NCBI GenBank assembly: GCA_017744935.1
Contig: JAGIAI010000035.1
Span: 27,177-91,176 of the forward strand
Origin: Variovorax sp.
GTDB taxonomy: Bacteria; Pseudomonadota; Gammaproteobacteria; Burkholderiales; Burkholderiaceae_C
DNA length: 64,000 nt
Direction of reading: 5' to 3'
The position numbers and the translations under genes were made by a program. The notes below the pieces were generated by a model. The model saw only the letters and a program-made list of their open reading frames with translations. It did no database searches and was not told the DNA's origin. Below, piece by piece: positions 9,359-18,652 of this stretch. How positions within the stretch are numbered: position 1 is the stretch's first letter; every line of letters begins with the position of its first letter.

Positions 9359-10015
9359 ATGGTCGCGCGCATCTTCGTTCTCGCGGGCGTCAACGGAGCG
9401 GGCAAGAGCAGCATCGGTGGCGCGGCGCTCGAGGCGCGCAAAGTCCCCTACTTCAATCCCGATCTCGCAGCGCGCAAGCTGCTCGACACCAATCCCACGC
9501 TCACCCAGGAAACGGCCAACGCGCAAGCCTGGGAAATGGGTCGCGCCGGCCTCGAACGCGCGCTGGCCGAGGGCCTCAACTTCGCCTTCGAAACCACGCT
9601 GGGCGCGCGCACCCTTCCCGACATGCTGCTCGCCGGCGCGCGCAAGGGTGCGCAGGTCCATGTCTGGTACGCCGGCCTGCAATCGCCCGAGAAACACGTC
9701 GAGCGCGTGAAGGAACGCGTGATCGCCGGCGGCCACGACATCCCCGAAGACAAGATCCGCGCACGCTATGTCACCAGCCGCGCGAACCTGATCCGCCTGT
9801 TGCCGCACCTCGCAAGCCTGCGCGTATACGACAACAGCATCGACGGCGATCCCAAGGCCGGCATCAAGCCGCAACCCACGCTGATCCTGCACATGGAAGG
9901 CGGCCAGGTCGTCTCGCACATCGACCTCGAGCTGGTGCCGCAATGGGCCAAGCCCGTGGTCGCCGCAGCCTTCGACGCGACGAAGAAGAAAGCGACGAAG
10001 GGGCGGCCGCACTGA
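9359..10015 (+). CDS. zeta toxin-like P-loop kinase
   Basis: Walker A GVNGAGKSS; LNFAFETTL; GGHDIPEDKIRARY..S..NL. Confidence 0.85.
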   Translation: MVARIFVLAGVNGAGKSSIGGAALEARKVPYFNPDLAARKLLDTNPTLTQETANAQAWEMGRAGLERALAEGLNFAFETTLGARTLPDMLLAGARKGAQVHVWYAGLQSPEKHVERVKERVIAGGHDIPEDKIRARYVTSRANLIRLLPHLASLRVYDNSIDGDPKAGIKPQPTLILHMEGGQVVSHIDLELVPQWAKPVVAAAFDATKKKATKGRPH

Positions 10016-10030
10016 CCGCCCGCCGCGCGC

Positions 10031-10792
10031 TCAAGGCATGACCTGCCCGCCGTTGACTTCGACGATCTGGCCGGTGACATAGCCGCTGGCTTCCGCATTC
10101 GCAAGGAACATGAAAGCGCCGATGCATTCCTCTGCGGTGCCCAGCCGGCCCATCGGAATGGCGCTCGCGAAGTTCTTCAGCACCTCGGGGCTTGAATGCC
10201 CGTCATGGAACGGCGTCTCGATCACGCCCGGCGCGACGGCGTTGACGCGAATGCCGTCCTTCACCAGCTCCTTGGCCATCGTGCGTGTGATCGTCGAAAC
10301 GAAGCCCTTGCAGGCCGCATAGAGCCCCGCGCCCGGCCCACCGCCGGTACGCGCCGCCTGCGTGGTCACGTTGATGATGGCCCCACCGCCGCCCGCCGAC
10401 ATGATCGGGATCACGCGCCGGCTCACCGCCACGACCGAACGCGCATTGAGACGGAACACCGCGTCGATGTAGTCGTCGTCCGCGTCCACGATCGGCGAGC
10501 GCCTGACGAAGCCGCCGGCGTTGTTGACGAGGATGTCGATGCGCCCGAAGGCCTCGTGCACGGCCTGCACCATGCGGTCGACCGATTTCGTGTCCATCAC
10601 GTCGGCCTGCACCAGCAGCGCCTCGCCGCCGGACGAGCGGATGTCGCGCGCCACGCTTTCGGCCTCGGCCCGGCTGCCGCGGTAGTGCACCGCCACGCGC
10701 GCGCCCGCCTTGCCCATGGCGCGCGCCACGGCCGCGCCGATGCCGGTGCTGGCACCGGTAATGAGGACTGCCTTGTTCTTCAGAACGTTCAT
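10031..10792 (-). CDS. SDR family oxidoreductase (FabG-like)
   Basis: TGASTGIGAAVARAMGKAGARV; NNAGG; YAACKG; VNAVAPGVIETPF. Confidence 0.9.
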   Translation of the reverse strand: MNVLKNKAVLITGASTGIGAAVARAMGKAGARVAVHYRGSRAEAESVARDIRSSGGEALLVQADVMDTKSVDRMVQAVHEAFGRIDILVNNAGGFVRRSPIVDADDDYIDAVFRLNARSVVAVSRRVIPIMSAGGGGAIINVTTQAARTGGGPGAGLYAACKGFVSTITRTMAKELVKDGIRVNAVAPGVIETPFHDGHSSPEVLKNFASAIPMGRLGTAEECIGAFMFLANAEASGYVTGQIVEVNGGQVMP

Positions 10793-10841
10793 GGTGAGAT
10801 CCTTTCGGGGGTTGAAGGAATCGCCACCACGGCGGGCATCT

Positions 10842-11756
10842 TCAGAGCGTCGCGGCGATGGCTTCCAGTTGGGTGAGTCGCCGGGCCATGCGGCCGACGA
10901 AGTTCTGCGTGACGTGCGGCAGCACGCGCTGCGTGGGCACCACGATGCCCACCTTCAGTCCGTTGAGCGCCTCCAGCTCGAAGGGCCGCCAGAGCAATTC
11001 CCCGCGCCTGAGTTCTTCGATGAAGGCGATCTTGGAGAAGCAGGAAATGCCCTTGCCGCCCATGATCAGGCGCTTGAGCAAGGGCGTTGAATTGCAGGTG
11101 GCGGCCGGCTCCATGTCGTCCCAGAAGTTGGCGAACTCGGGCGACGACGCGGCGCTGATCACCGGATGCGAGCTGGAGCGCAGGAAGGAGTACTTCGCGC
11201 ACTCCTTGAGCGACACCGTTTCGAAACTGGCGAGCGGATGCCCCGGCGGCATCACGATGCCGATCGGCAGGTGCGCCACGTTCATGGCTCGCACGCCCCC
11301 GGGCAGCCGGCCGAGGAACGTCAACCCGACGTCGGCCTGCCCGGCCATGACCATCTGGGCCACTTCCATGGGTTGCGTCGAAGTGATGGTGTAGGTCACT
11401 GCGGGAAAGAGCTGCAGAAACTCTTCCACCGCCGAAGGCAGCAGTTCCTCGAAGAAGGAATCCATGGCCGCGACCTTGACGTGCCCGGTGCGCTCGCCTT
11501 TGAGCGCATCGAGCTCGGTGCGCATCACCTGGAACTGGTGCAGCGTCTCCTGCGCATGCTTCAGCAGCCGCTCGCCGGCCGGATTCAATCGCAGGCCATT
11601 GGGCATGCGGTCGAACAGCTCGACGCCCAGCTCGTCTTCCAGCTTGTGGATCTGGCGGTTCACCGCGCTGGCCGCCACGTAGAGACGCTCCGACGCCTTG
11701 CGCACGGAGCCGCAGGCCGCTACTTCGATGAAGTACTTCAGGACGCTGGCATGCAT
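10842..11756 (-). CDS. LysR family transcriptional regulator
   Basis: N-terminal HTH: LKYFIEVAACGSVRKASERLYVAASAVNRQIHKLEDELGVELFDR. Confidence 0.9.
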   Translation of the reverse strand: MHASVLKYFIEVAACGSVRKASERLYVAASAVNRQIHKLEDELGVELFDRMPNGLRLNPAGERLLKHAQETLHQFQVMRTELDALKGERTGHVKVAAMDSFFEELLPSAVEEFLQLFPAVTYTITSTQPMEVAQMVMAGQADVGLTFLGRLPGGVRAMNVAHLPIGIVMPPGHPLASFETVSLKECAKYSFLRSSSHPVISAASSPEFANFWDDMEPAATCNSTPLLKRLIMGGKGISCFSKIAFIEELRRGELLWRPFELEALNGLKVGIVVPTQRVLPHVTQNFVGRMARRLTQLEAIAATL

Positions 11757-11783
11757 CAGCCGGCCCTCCTGCTGCGCTGTGCA

Positions 11784-12122
11784 CTATGCGGCCGCTCCGA
11801 CAGTGGGCAGCGCGGTGGCGATGCCGGGGTGGTCGCAGGCGCTGCGCCGCCCGTCCGCGCCGCCGGGCGAACCCAGGCCGCTGACCGAATCGTCGAAGTA
11901 CTCGCGATTGATGGCCGTGAAATGCGCGAGCCCGGGCGGCAGCCGGGACTCCTCGTAGATGGCCTGCACGGGGCAGGCCGACACGCAAACGCCGCAGTCG
12001 ATGCATTCATCCGGATGAATGTACAGAGTCCGGGCGCCTTCGTAGATGCAATCGACGGGGCAGCAAGGGACGCAGGCGCCATCCTTGCAGTCGATGCAGG
12101 CGGTGGTGATGACGTGAGCCAT
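11784..12122 (-). CDS. 2x[4Fe-4S]/[3Fe-4S] ferredoxin
   Basis: [29 protein letters not shown]...[16 protein letters not shown]. Confidence 0.9.
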   Translation of the reverse strand: MAHVITTACIDCKDGACVPCCPVDCIYEGARTLYIHPDECIDCGVCVSACPVQAIYEESRLPPGLAHFTAINREYFDDSVSGLGSPGGADGRRSACDHPGIATALPTVGAAA

Positions 12123-12147
12123 GGCGCAATCCCTTCGTGCCGAGGCC

Positions 12148-12924
12148 TCAGCGCCCCTGCCAGCGCGGCTTGCGCTTCTGCTGGAAGGCCAGCACGCCTT
12201 CGTTGGAGTCTTCCGACTGCAGCGCGGCAACCAGCGCGGGCAGACGCATGCCGTGGGCCTGCGACGGCGAAAGCTGGCCGGTCTGGCGCACCACCTGCTT
12301 GATCGCGCGCAGCGAGAGTGGCGCACAGGCCAGCAGTTGCTGCACCCAGCGCTCGATGGCGGTGTCGAGTTCGACGCGCGGCACGACTTCGTTGATGAGG
12401 CCCATCTCCAGCGCCTGGCGCGCCTTGACGCGCTGTCCGGTCAGCATCATTCCCATTGCCTGGCGATACGGAATCTGGCGCTGCAGCAGCAGCATGCCGC
12501 CGTCGAGCGGCAGGCGCCCCACGAGGGGCTCGGGCAGGCCGAAGCTGGCTTCCTCGCAGGCGACCACGAGGTCGCAGCCGAGCACCATCTCGAAGCCACC
12601 GCCGAGCGCGAAGCCGTTGACCCGCGCGATCACCGGCACGTTCAGCGTCTCGCGCAGCGCGATGCCGCCGAAGCCGCCCGGGCGACTGGCCGCCCAGTAC
12701 TCCACGCCCTTCAGGTTGCTGGTGTTCCTCAGGTCGGCGCCCGCGCAGAAGGAGCGCTCGCCCGCACCGGTCAGCACCACCACGCGCACGTCGTCGCGCC
12801 GCTCGATGTCTTCCCAGATGCGGATCAGCTCTGTCTCGGTCGGCAGGTCGACGGCGTTGAGCACATCGGGCCGGTCGATGGTGACCCGCGCGACATGCTC
12901 CTTGACTTCGTAGAGGACGCTCAT
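12148..12924 (-). CDS. enoyl-CoA hydratase/isomerase family protein
   Basis: [45 protein letters not shown]. Confidence 0.9.
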   Translation of the reverse strand: MSVLYEVKEHVARVTIDRPDVLNAVDLPTETELIRIWEDIERRDDVRVVVLTGAGERSFCAGADLRNTSNLKGVEYWAASRPGGFGGIALRETLNVPVIARVNGFALGGGFEMVLGCDLVVACEEASFGLPEPLVGRLPLDGGMLLLQRQIPYRQAMGMMLTGQRVKARQALEMGLINEVVPRVELDTAIERWVQQLLACAPLSLRAIKQVVRQTGQLSPSQAHGMRLPALVAALQSEDSNEGVLAFQQKRKPRWQGR

Positions 12925-14087
12925 TGCGCCACCTCGCTCAGTGCGCGGGCTTCCTCCAGCACTTCATCCGTGTGCTCGCCCAGCCGGGGCGGCGCACGGC
13001 GCAGGCCGGCGGCAGCGGCCGACATGTGGATCGGGCTCGCGATGAATCGCAGCGGACGGCCGCCTGGAGTCCCTCCGTCGAGGATCATTCCGTTGTGCAG
13101 CGTCTGCGGATCGACCAGCGCCTCACGCATGTCGCGCACCGGCGCCGAGAGCAGGTCCTGCTCTTCAAGCCGCGCCAGCCAGTGTTCGCGGGTGTTGGTC
13201 GCAAAGCGCTCGCGGAAGATCGTGTGCAGCTCTGCCTTGTGCTTGAACTGGGCCTGCAGATCGGCAAAGCGCGCATCCTGCGACAGGTCGTCGATCTCGA
13301 GCGCGGCGCAAATGTCGCGCAGCGGATTGGCCTTGAACGCACCCACCAGCACCAGAGGCCCGTTCTGCGTGTCGAAGACGCCCGACAGCGGCATCGCCGC
13401 CCAGTTCACCTCGGAGTCTTCCATCATGATCATCGCGGCCTCCTGCATCTGCATGGCCAGCATCGAGTTGTAGAGGGACACCGAGACCTTCTGCCCTTCG
13501 CCGGTGCGCTCGCGCTGCAACAGCGCGAAGAGGATGCCCTGAACCATGTGCATGCCGGCGGTGTAGTCGGCCAGCGCGGTCGGATAGATCGACACCGGCA
13601 CCGAGGCATCGGCGCGGCGCGCCATCACGCCAGTCAGGGCCTGCGCGAGCACGTCCTGCCCGCCCTTGTGCGCGTAGGGCCCGCTCTCGCCGTAGCCAGT
13701 GCCCACCGCGTAGATGATGCGCGGGTTCAGGCGCTTGCAGTCCTCGTAGCCCAGGCCCAGTCGCTCCATCACCCCGGCGCGGAAGTTGTTGGTGACCACG
13801 TCGGCATCGGCGATCAGGGCCTTGACCAGTTCCACCTGCGCCGGATCGCGCAGGTCGATCTCGCAGCTTCGCTTGTTGCGGTTGAGGCTGCAGAAGATCG
13901 GGTTGTCATGCCCCGCGACCGGTGCAAAGGTAGAGCGGCTCAGGTCGCCCGCACCCTTGCGCTCGATCTTGATGACGTCAGCGCCATGGTCCGCCAGCAT
14001 CTGGGTGCAGACAGGGCCCATCATCACCTGGGTGAAGTCGATCACGCGAATGCCGGCCAGCGGCAGCGTCTTGGTGTTGGGTGTCAT
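12921..14087 (-). CDS. CaiB/BaiF family CoA-transferase
   Basis: GIRVIDFTQVMMGPVCTQMLADHGADVIKIERKGAGDLSR; 4-bp overlap with the downstream gene. Confidence 0.92.
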   Translation of the reverse strand: MTPNTKTLPLAGIRVIDFTQVMMGPVCTQMLADHGADVIKIERKGAGDLSRSTFAPVAGHDNPIFCSLNRNKRSCEIDLRDPAQVELVKALIADADVVTNNFRAGVMERLGLGYEDCKRLNPRIIYAVGTGYGESGPYAHKGGQDVLAQALTGVMARRADASVPVSIYPTALADYTAGMHMVQGILFALLQRERTGEGQKVSVSLYNSMLAMQMQEAAMIMMEDSEVNWAAMPLSGVFDTQNGPLVLVGAFKANPLRDICAALEIDDLSQDARFADLQAQFKHKAELHTIFRERFATNTREHWLARLEEQDLLSAPVRDMREALVDPQTLHNGMILDGGTPGGRPLRFIASPIHMSAAAAGLRRAPPRLGEHTDEVLEEARALSEVAQ

Positions 14088-15466
14088 GCGGCCTCCGCGA
14101 AGGAACGGGCGATCTCGGGCACATCGGCATTCGGCCCTTTCTGATCACCAGGATCGGCACCCTGCGCACGCAGCGTGCGCTGCAGCTTGGCGATGTCGAC
14201 CTTGCGCACGCTCACGCCGGCATCGAGCGCCAGCGCGGCAGCAGTACCGGCAGCTTCACCCATGGCCATGCACGGCGGGATCTCGCGCGAAATCTTCTGC
14301 GCCGCAGAGGTCGACGAGTAGTGGCGGCCTGCCACCAGCAGGTTCTCGACGCTGCGCGGCACCAGCGAGCGGTACGGGTAGTAGTAGTCGCGGCCACGCG
14401 CAATGCTGTCTTCGAAGCGCACGCGCTGCGTCACGTCGTCCTTGCTCATCACATATTCGCCTTCCAGCAGACGCGTCTGGCGCACGCCGGTCTGCGGCGC
14501 GAGGTCGATCAGGTAGCAGTTGGCAAAGCCGGGCAGCTTGCTGCGGATGAATTCGATCACCTTGTGGATCGTGGCGCGGCCCTGCACTTCGGCGCGCGTC
14601 AGGTCGGCGACCTTGAGGCCGTCCAGGCCCGCCATGTGCGGGCAGTTGCACCACACCACGCCCGGCAGCGGCGTCTTGAGCCACCAGCTGTCCCATGCCC
14701 CGCCCAGCAGGTGCTTGACCTCGCGGTCGATCGCCAGGAAGGCGGCCGGCTCTTCATGCTCGAAGCGCTCGGCCTCTTCGGTGTCGACGCCGCCGAGGCG
14801 GAACACCGTCGTGACGATGTACGCGCCGCTGACGTGCGGCGCGCCAGCCGACGCGGCCACATCGAGATCGCCGGTGGCATCGATCACCACTTTGCCCAGG
14901 ATCGCTTCGCGGCCACTCTTGCTTTCGCAGATCACACCCTTGACCTGGCCGCCTTCCACCAGCGTGCGAGAGAACCACGAGTGCAGGCGCAGGTTGACGT
15001 TGGCCTGCAGCACCATTTCGAGCGACGCGCGCTTGAAGGCGTCCGGATCAAAGGCTGCGGCGAAGCAGATGGGGTGCGGCTTCTCCTTGCTGTGGAAGTC
15101 GAAGGTGCCCCAGCGCTTCCAGCGGCGGACCGACTCGGGCAGGCTGCCCCAGTCCTTCTGCTTCGGGTACTCGGCCAGGCCGCGTTCGGCCATGCGCTCG
15201 ATCATCTCGAGGCAGATGCCACGCACCGAGATCTCCTGCTGATGGCTGTCCCACATGTCGTCGAGCACCAGCACCATGCCGCCGGAAGCGAGACCGCCCA
15301 GGTGGTTGTAGCGCTCCAGCAGGGTCACGCTGGCGCCGTTGCGCGCAGCCGCCAGGGCTGCCGCCTGCCCAGCGGGGCCGCCGCCGACCACCACCACGTC
15401 CGATTCGGCTGCGACACGAATGTCGTGCGCGCTCTCATGCATCCAATCGCCAATACGGCTCATCAC
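14084..15466 (-). CDS. FAD-dependent oxidoreductase
   Basis: VVVVGGGPAGQAAALAAARNGASVTLLER; VIDATGDLDVA; NLLVAGRHYSS. Confidence 0.88.
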   Translation of the reverse strand: MMSRIGDWMHESAHDIRVAAESDVVVVGGGPAGQAAALAAARNGASVTLLERYNHLGGLASGGMVLVLDDMWDSHQQEISVRGICLEMIERMAERGLAEYPKQKDWGSLPESVRRWKRWGTFDFHSKEKPHPICFAAAFDPDAFKRASLEMVLQANVNLRLHSWFSRTLVEGGQVKGVICESKSGREAILGKVVIDATGDLDVAASAGAPHVSGAYIVTTVFRLGGVDTEEAERFEHEEPAAFLAIDREVKHLLGGAWDSWWLKTPLPGVVWCNCPHMAGLDGLKVADLTRAEVQGRATIHKVIEFIRSKLPGFANCYLIDLAPQTGVRQTRLLEGEYVMSKDDVTQRVRFEDSIARGRDYYYPYRSLVPRSVENLLVAGRHYSSTSAAQKISREIPPCMAMGEAAGTAAALALDAGVSVRKVDIAKLQRTLRAQGADPGDQKGPNADVPEIARSFAEAA

Positions 15467-15524
15467 TATCTCCTTGATTGATGGGGGAATGGAGCGGCGC
15501 GGATCGCGCCGTGCTCCTTGAGGT

Positions 15525-16373
15525 TCAGTGGCTGCTCTCGGGCTGCCAGCGGATGACGAGGCGTTCGGCCACAGTCACGAGCAGGAAGAAGAGGCCAGAC
15601 AAAGTCGCACTCATCACGATCGCGGCGTAGAGCAGCGGCGAGTCGAAGTTGAAAGTGGCCTGAAGGATCATGGCGCCGATGCCTACGGTGGCACCCACCC
15701 ACTCACCGACCACCGCGCCGATCACGCTCATCGAGGCTGCGATACGCAGTGCAGAGAACAGGTACGGCAACGAATTGAGCAGCCGCAGCCGGAAGAAGAT
15801 TTCCGTCTTGCTCGCCGACAGCACGCGCATCAGCTCCATGGCCTGCGGGTTCACCGATTCGAGCCCGCGCACCATGTTCACCAGCGTCGGGAAGAAGCAC
15901 ACCAATGCGGCGATCGTGATCTTGGGCTCCATGCCATTGCCCATGATGAGCACCAGCACCGGCGCTTTCGCGACCAGGGGAATGGCGTTGAACATCAGCA
16001 CGACCGGGAAGAAGATGTCCTGCAGCGTCTTGTTGTGGACGAATACCGTCGCGATCGCGATCGCGGCAAGGTTGCCCAGCACGAAGCCGCCAGCGGCTTC
16101 CAGCGCGGTTGGAATCAGGTTGTCGAGCAGCACCGCGCGCTTGGCGTAGAGCGTCTCGAGCACGGCCCAGGGCGACGGCGCGATGAAAGGCTTGACGTCG
16201 AAGATCGCGATCACCGCCCACCACAGGGCGATGAGTCCGCCGATGCCCAGCGCGGGCAGGATGCGGCGTCGCCAGAGCTTCCTGCGTCGCGCGGCGGCCC
16301 AGGCGGTGTACTCGGGATCGGCGGCCACGGAAGCACGCACCGGCACGGGTGTCTCGAGGGAACTGGTGGTCAT
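15525..16373 (-). CDS. ABC transporter permease (NitT/TauT type)
   Basis: Multiple TM helices; binding-protein-dependent permease loop ASMSVIGAVVGEWVGAT. Confidence 0.88.
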   Translation of the reverse strand: MTTSSLETPVPVRASVAADPEYTAWAAARRRKLWRRRILPALGIGGLIALWWAVIAIFDVKPFIAPSPWAVLETLYAKRAVLLDNLIPTALEAAGGFVLGNLAAIAIATVFVHNKTLQDIFFPVVLMFNAIPLVAKAPVLVLIMGNGMEPKITIAALVCFFPTLVNMVRGLESVNPQAMELMRVLSASKTEIFFRLRLLNSLPYLFSALRIAASMSVIGAVVGEWVGATVGIGAMILQATFNFDSPLLYAAIVMSATLSGLFFLLVTVAERLVIRWQPESSH

Positions 16374-16384
16374 GTCGGCGGCCT

Positions 16385-17167
16385 TCAGCAGGTTTCCAGC
16401 ACGCGGCGCAGATGGCCGGTGAGCTGCACGAACTCAGGTGTCTCGCGGATGGCCAGGGTGCGGTCTTCCGGCAGATTCACCGGCACGATCTCGCGGACCC
16501 GCCCGGGATTGGCGGCCAGCATCAGCACGCGCTGGCCCAGGAAGGCCGCCTCGTGGATGCTGTGCGTGACGAAGAGGATGGTCACGCCGGTTTCCTTCCA
16601 GACGCGGCGGATCTCTTCGTTGAGCCGGTCGCGCGTGATCTCGTCGAGCGCCCCGAAGGGCTCGTCCATGAGCAGGATCTTGGGATCGCTCGCGAGCGCA
16701 CGTGCGATGGAGACGCGCTGGCGCTGTCCGCCGGACATCTCATGCGGCCAGGCATTGGCGCGGTCCTTGAGGCCGACCAGCTCCAGCAGCTCCTTCGGCG
16801 ACCGGCGGCCCTTGCGGCCTGCGCCGCCGCCGACTTGCAGTGGCAGTTCCACGTTCTGCAGCGCGGTGCGCCAGGGCAGCAGCGCGGCATCCTGGAACAC
16901 GAAGCCGATGTCGCGGCGTTGACGCGCCTGCTCGGGCGTGGCGCCGAGCACGCTGACGCTGCCGCGGCTCGGTGCCTGCAGGTCGGCCACCACGCGCAGC
17001 AAGGTCGACTTGCCGCAGCCCGACGGGCCGAGCAGTGTGAGGAACTCGCCCTGCGCGACTTCGAGGTCGAGCGACTTGATCGCGGTGACGTCGCGCCGCT
17101 CGGTGAAGAAGCGCATGCCGACATCGCGGCACGAGATCGCGGAGGCGTCGTTGAGAACGGCTGCCAT
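16385..17167 (-). CDS. ABC transporter ATP-binding protein (NitT/TauT type)
   Basis: Walker A LLGPSGCGKSTLLRV; MSGGQRQRVSIARAL; ILLMDEPFGALD. Confidence 0.93.
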   Translation of the reverse strand: MAAVLNDASAISCRDVGMRFFTERRDVTAIKSLDLEVAQGEFLTLLGPSGCGKSTLLRVVADLQAPSRGSVSVLGATPEQARQRRDIGFVFQDAALLPWRTALQNVELPLQVGGGAGRKGRRSPKELLELVGLKDRANAWPHEMSGGQRQRVSIARALASDPKILLMDEPFGALDEITRDRLNEEIRRVWKETGVTILFVTHSIHEAAFLGQRVLMLAANPGRVREIVPVNLPEDRTLAIRETPEFVQLTGHLRRVLETC

Positions 17168-17170
17168 GGG

Positions 17171-18199
17171 TCAGGCCTTCACGCGCGCGTCGACGGTGTT
17201 CTTGAGCGCGCCGAGCCAGATGACGTCATCGACCTTGGGCGTGCGGGCCGTGAACTGGCCCAGGTCCGCGTAGGTCGTGATCTGCGATTGCCAGACCGCC
17301 GGGTCCATCGTTCCCCAGCCTTGCGTCTGCGCGGGACCGCCCAGCGCGTACTCCAGCATCACGTCGATGGCGGCGCGCTCGTCTTCGCGCTTGAGGTTCG
17401 GATATTCCTTGACCAGCAGGTCCACGGCCTGGTCGCGATTGGCCTTGGCGTGCTGCCAGCCGCGCGAGGTGGCGCGGACGAAGGCCTCCAGCACTTTGGG
17501 CTGCGTCTCGATGGTCTTGGTGGTGGCGTAGTACGGCAGTGCATAGAGCTGCACGCCCGCGTCCCACAGCGTGAGGTCGACGCGATCCGGACCCAGCGCC
17601 TTGAGCGCCGTGGTACTGGTGAGCCAGCCGGTGACCACATCGACCTGACCGGTCAGCAGCGGCGCCATGTCCGAACCGACCGTGACCACGGTCACGTCCT
17701 TTTCGGCGATCTTGTTCTTCGCCAGCAGCGCGCGCAGCAGGATGCCGGCAGTGGACGGGATGCCCACCTTCTTGCCCACCAGGTCGGCGGGCTTGCGCAC
17801 CGGGTTCTTGGCCAGCGAGAAGAAGGTGAAGGGATGCTTCTGGGCACCGACCGCGAAGCACTTGATCGGCAGGCCCTGCGACACCGCCAGCATGACCGAG
17901 GGGCTCGACGACACCTGGCCCACTTCGTAGCGGCCGGAGGCGACGATCGCCACGCCATCGATGTTCGGGCCGCCGGGCTGGATCGCGAACTCGATGCCCT
18001 CCTGCTCGTAGAAGCCCAGCCGCTTGGCGACGATTTCGCCGACCTGGTTGACGCTGGGGATCCAGCCGAGCTGCATGTTGATGCGCGCCTTGCCCTGGGC
18101 CAGTGCGTCGATCGAGAGAAAGCCTCCAGCCGCGAGACCGCCAGCGGCAAGCGAGGTCTTCAGCAGGCGGCGGCGTGCGGGGTCGCAAGAGTGATTCAT
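17171..18199 (-). CDS. ABC transporter substrate-binding protein (NMT1/SsuA-like)
   Basis: Twin-arginine signal RRRLLKTSLAAGGLAAGG; LGWIPSVNQVGEIVAKRLGFYEQEGIEF. Confidence 0.88.
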   Translation of the reverse strand: MNHSCDPARRRLLKTSLAAGGLAAGGFLSIDALAQGKARINMQLGWIPSVNQVGEIVAKRLGFYEQEGIEFAIQPGGPNIDGVAIVASGRYEVGQVSSSPSVMLAVSQGLPIKCFAVGAQKHPFTFFSLAKNPVRKPADLVGKKVGIPSTAGILLRALLAKNKIAEKDVTVVTVGSDMAPLLTGQVDVVTGWLTSTTALKALGPDRVDLTLWDAGVQLYALPYYATTKTIETQPKVLEAFVRATSRGWQHAKANRDQAVDLLVKEYPNLKREDERAAIDVMLEYALGGPAQTQGWGTMDPAVWQSQITTYADLGQFTARTPKVDDVIWLGALKNTVDARVKA

Positions 18200-18286
18200 G
18201 ACGGGGGTTCCTGGTTGTGGATTCGGGTCGTCTGCCGTGTGGCGTGACCGAAATTTAGGAGTTGAGGGCGTTCTCGCAAAGCACCG

Positions 18287-18311
18287 TTTTTAGGGACGGG
18301 CGGCCTAAAAA
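18287..18311. promoter_or_regulatory. candidate operator: TTTTTAGG-N9-CCTAAAAA
   Basis: 8-bp perfect inverted arms upstream of the ABC/CaiB operon; extra TTTAGG half-site at 18254-18259. Confidence 0.5.
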
Positions 18312-18652
18312 TTAGTGCCGGTAGAAACCCGGGCCCGGAGGCACTCAGCAATGGAGCGCAGGCACTGGAGCGGTGCCTATCACGCGGCTTTCACGTCCCA
18401 AAATGGCCATAAATTGAATCATTTGTGACAAACATTCGACCGTTACCCGTGATTTGCACGTTCCGATTGACGCTGGTGCGTACATCTGGCAGTTTTGTCT
18501 CCTGCGCCGAAACGGCGTAGCCGTGTCGGCGGAACTCCGCGCGACTTCATGAAGCAGGAACGCAGGAGTCGAACATGCCGAATGAGCGAATCACGGAGAG
18601 GCTTGAGCCTGGGACCACGCATCCCCGTAGCGGACATTGAAAGTACCGATCA

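Noticed and set aside
8362-9441. ORFs across the repeat region (e.g. 8362-8808 + and 8614-9441 -)
   Set aside because: They read through inverted repeats or antisense to the antitoxin gene; low-complexity composition and no domain.
16349-18247. 632-aa plus-strand ORF opposite the ABC transporter genes
   Set aside because: Antisense artefact of GC-rich codon usage; no recognisable domain, and strong family motifs lie on the minus strand.
18422-18432. TTTGT-G-ACAAA palindrome upstream of the polysaccharide cluster
   Set aside because: Only 5-bp arms, more than 200 bp from the nearest start, with no supporting second site; too weak to call an operator.
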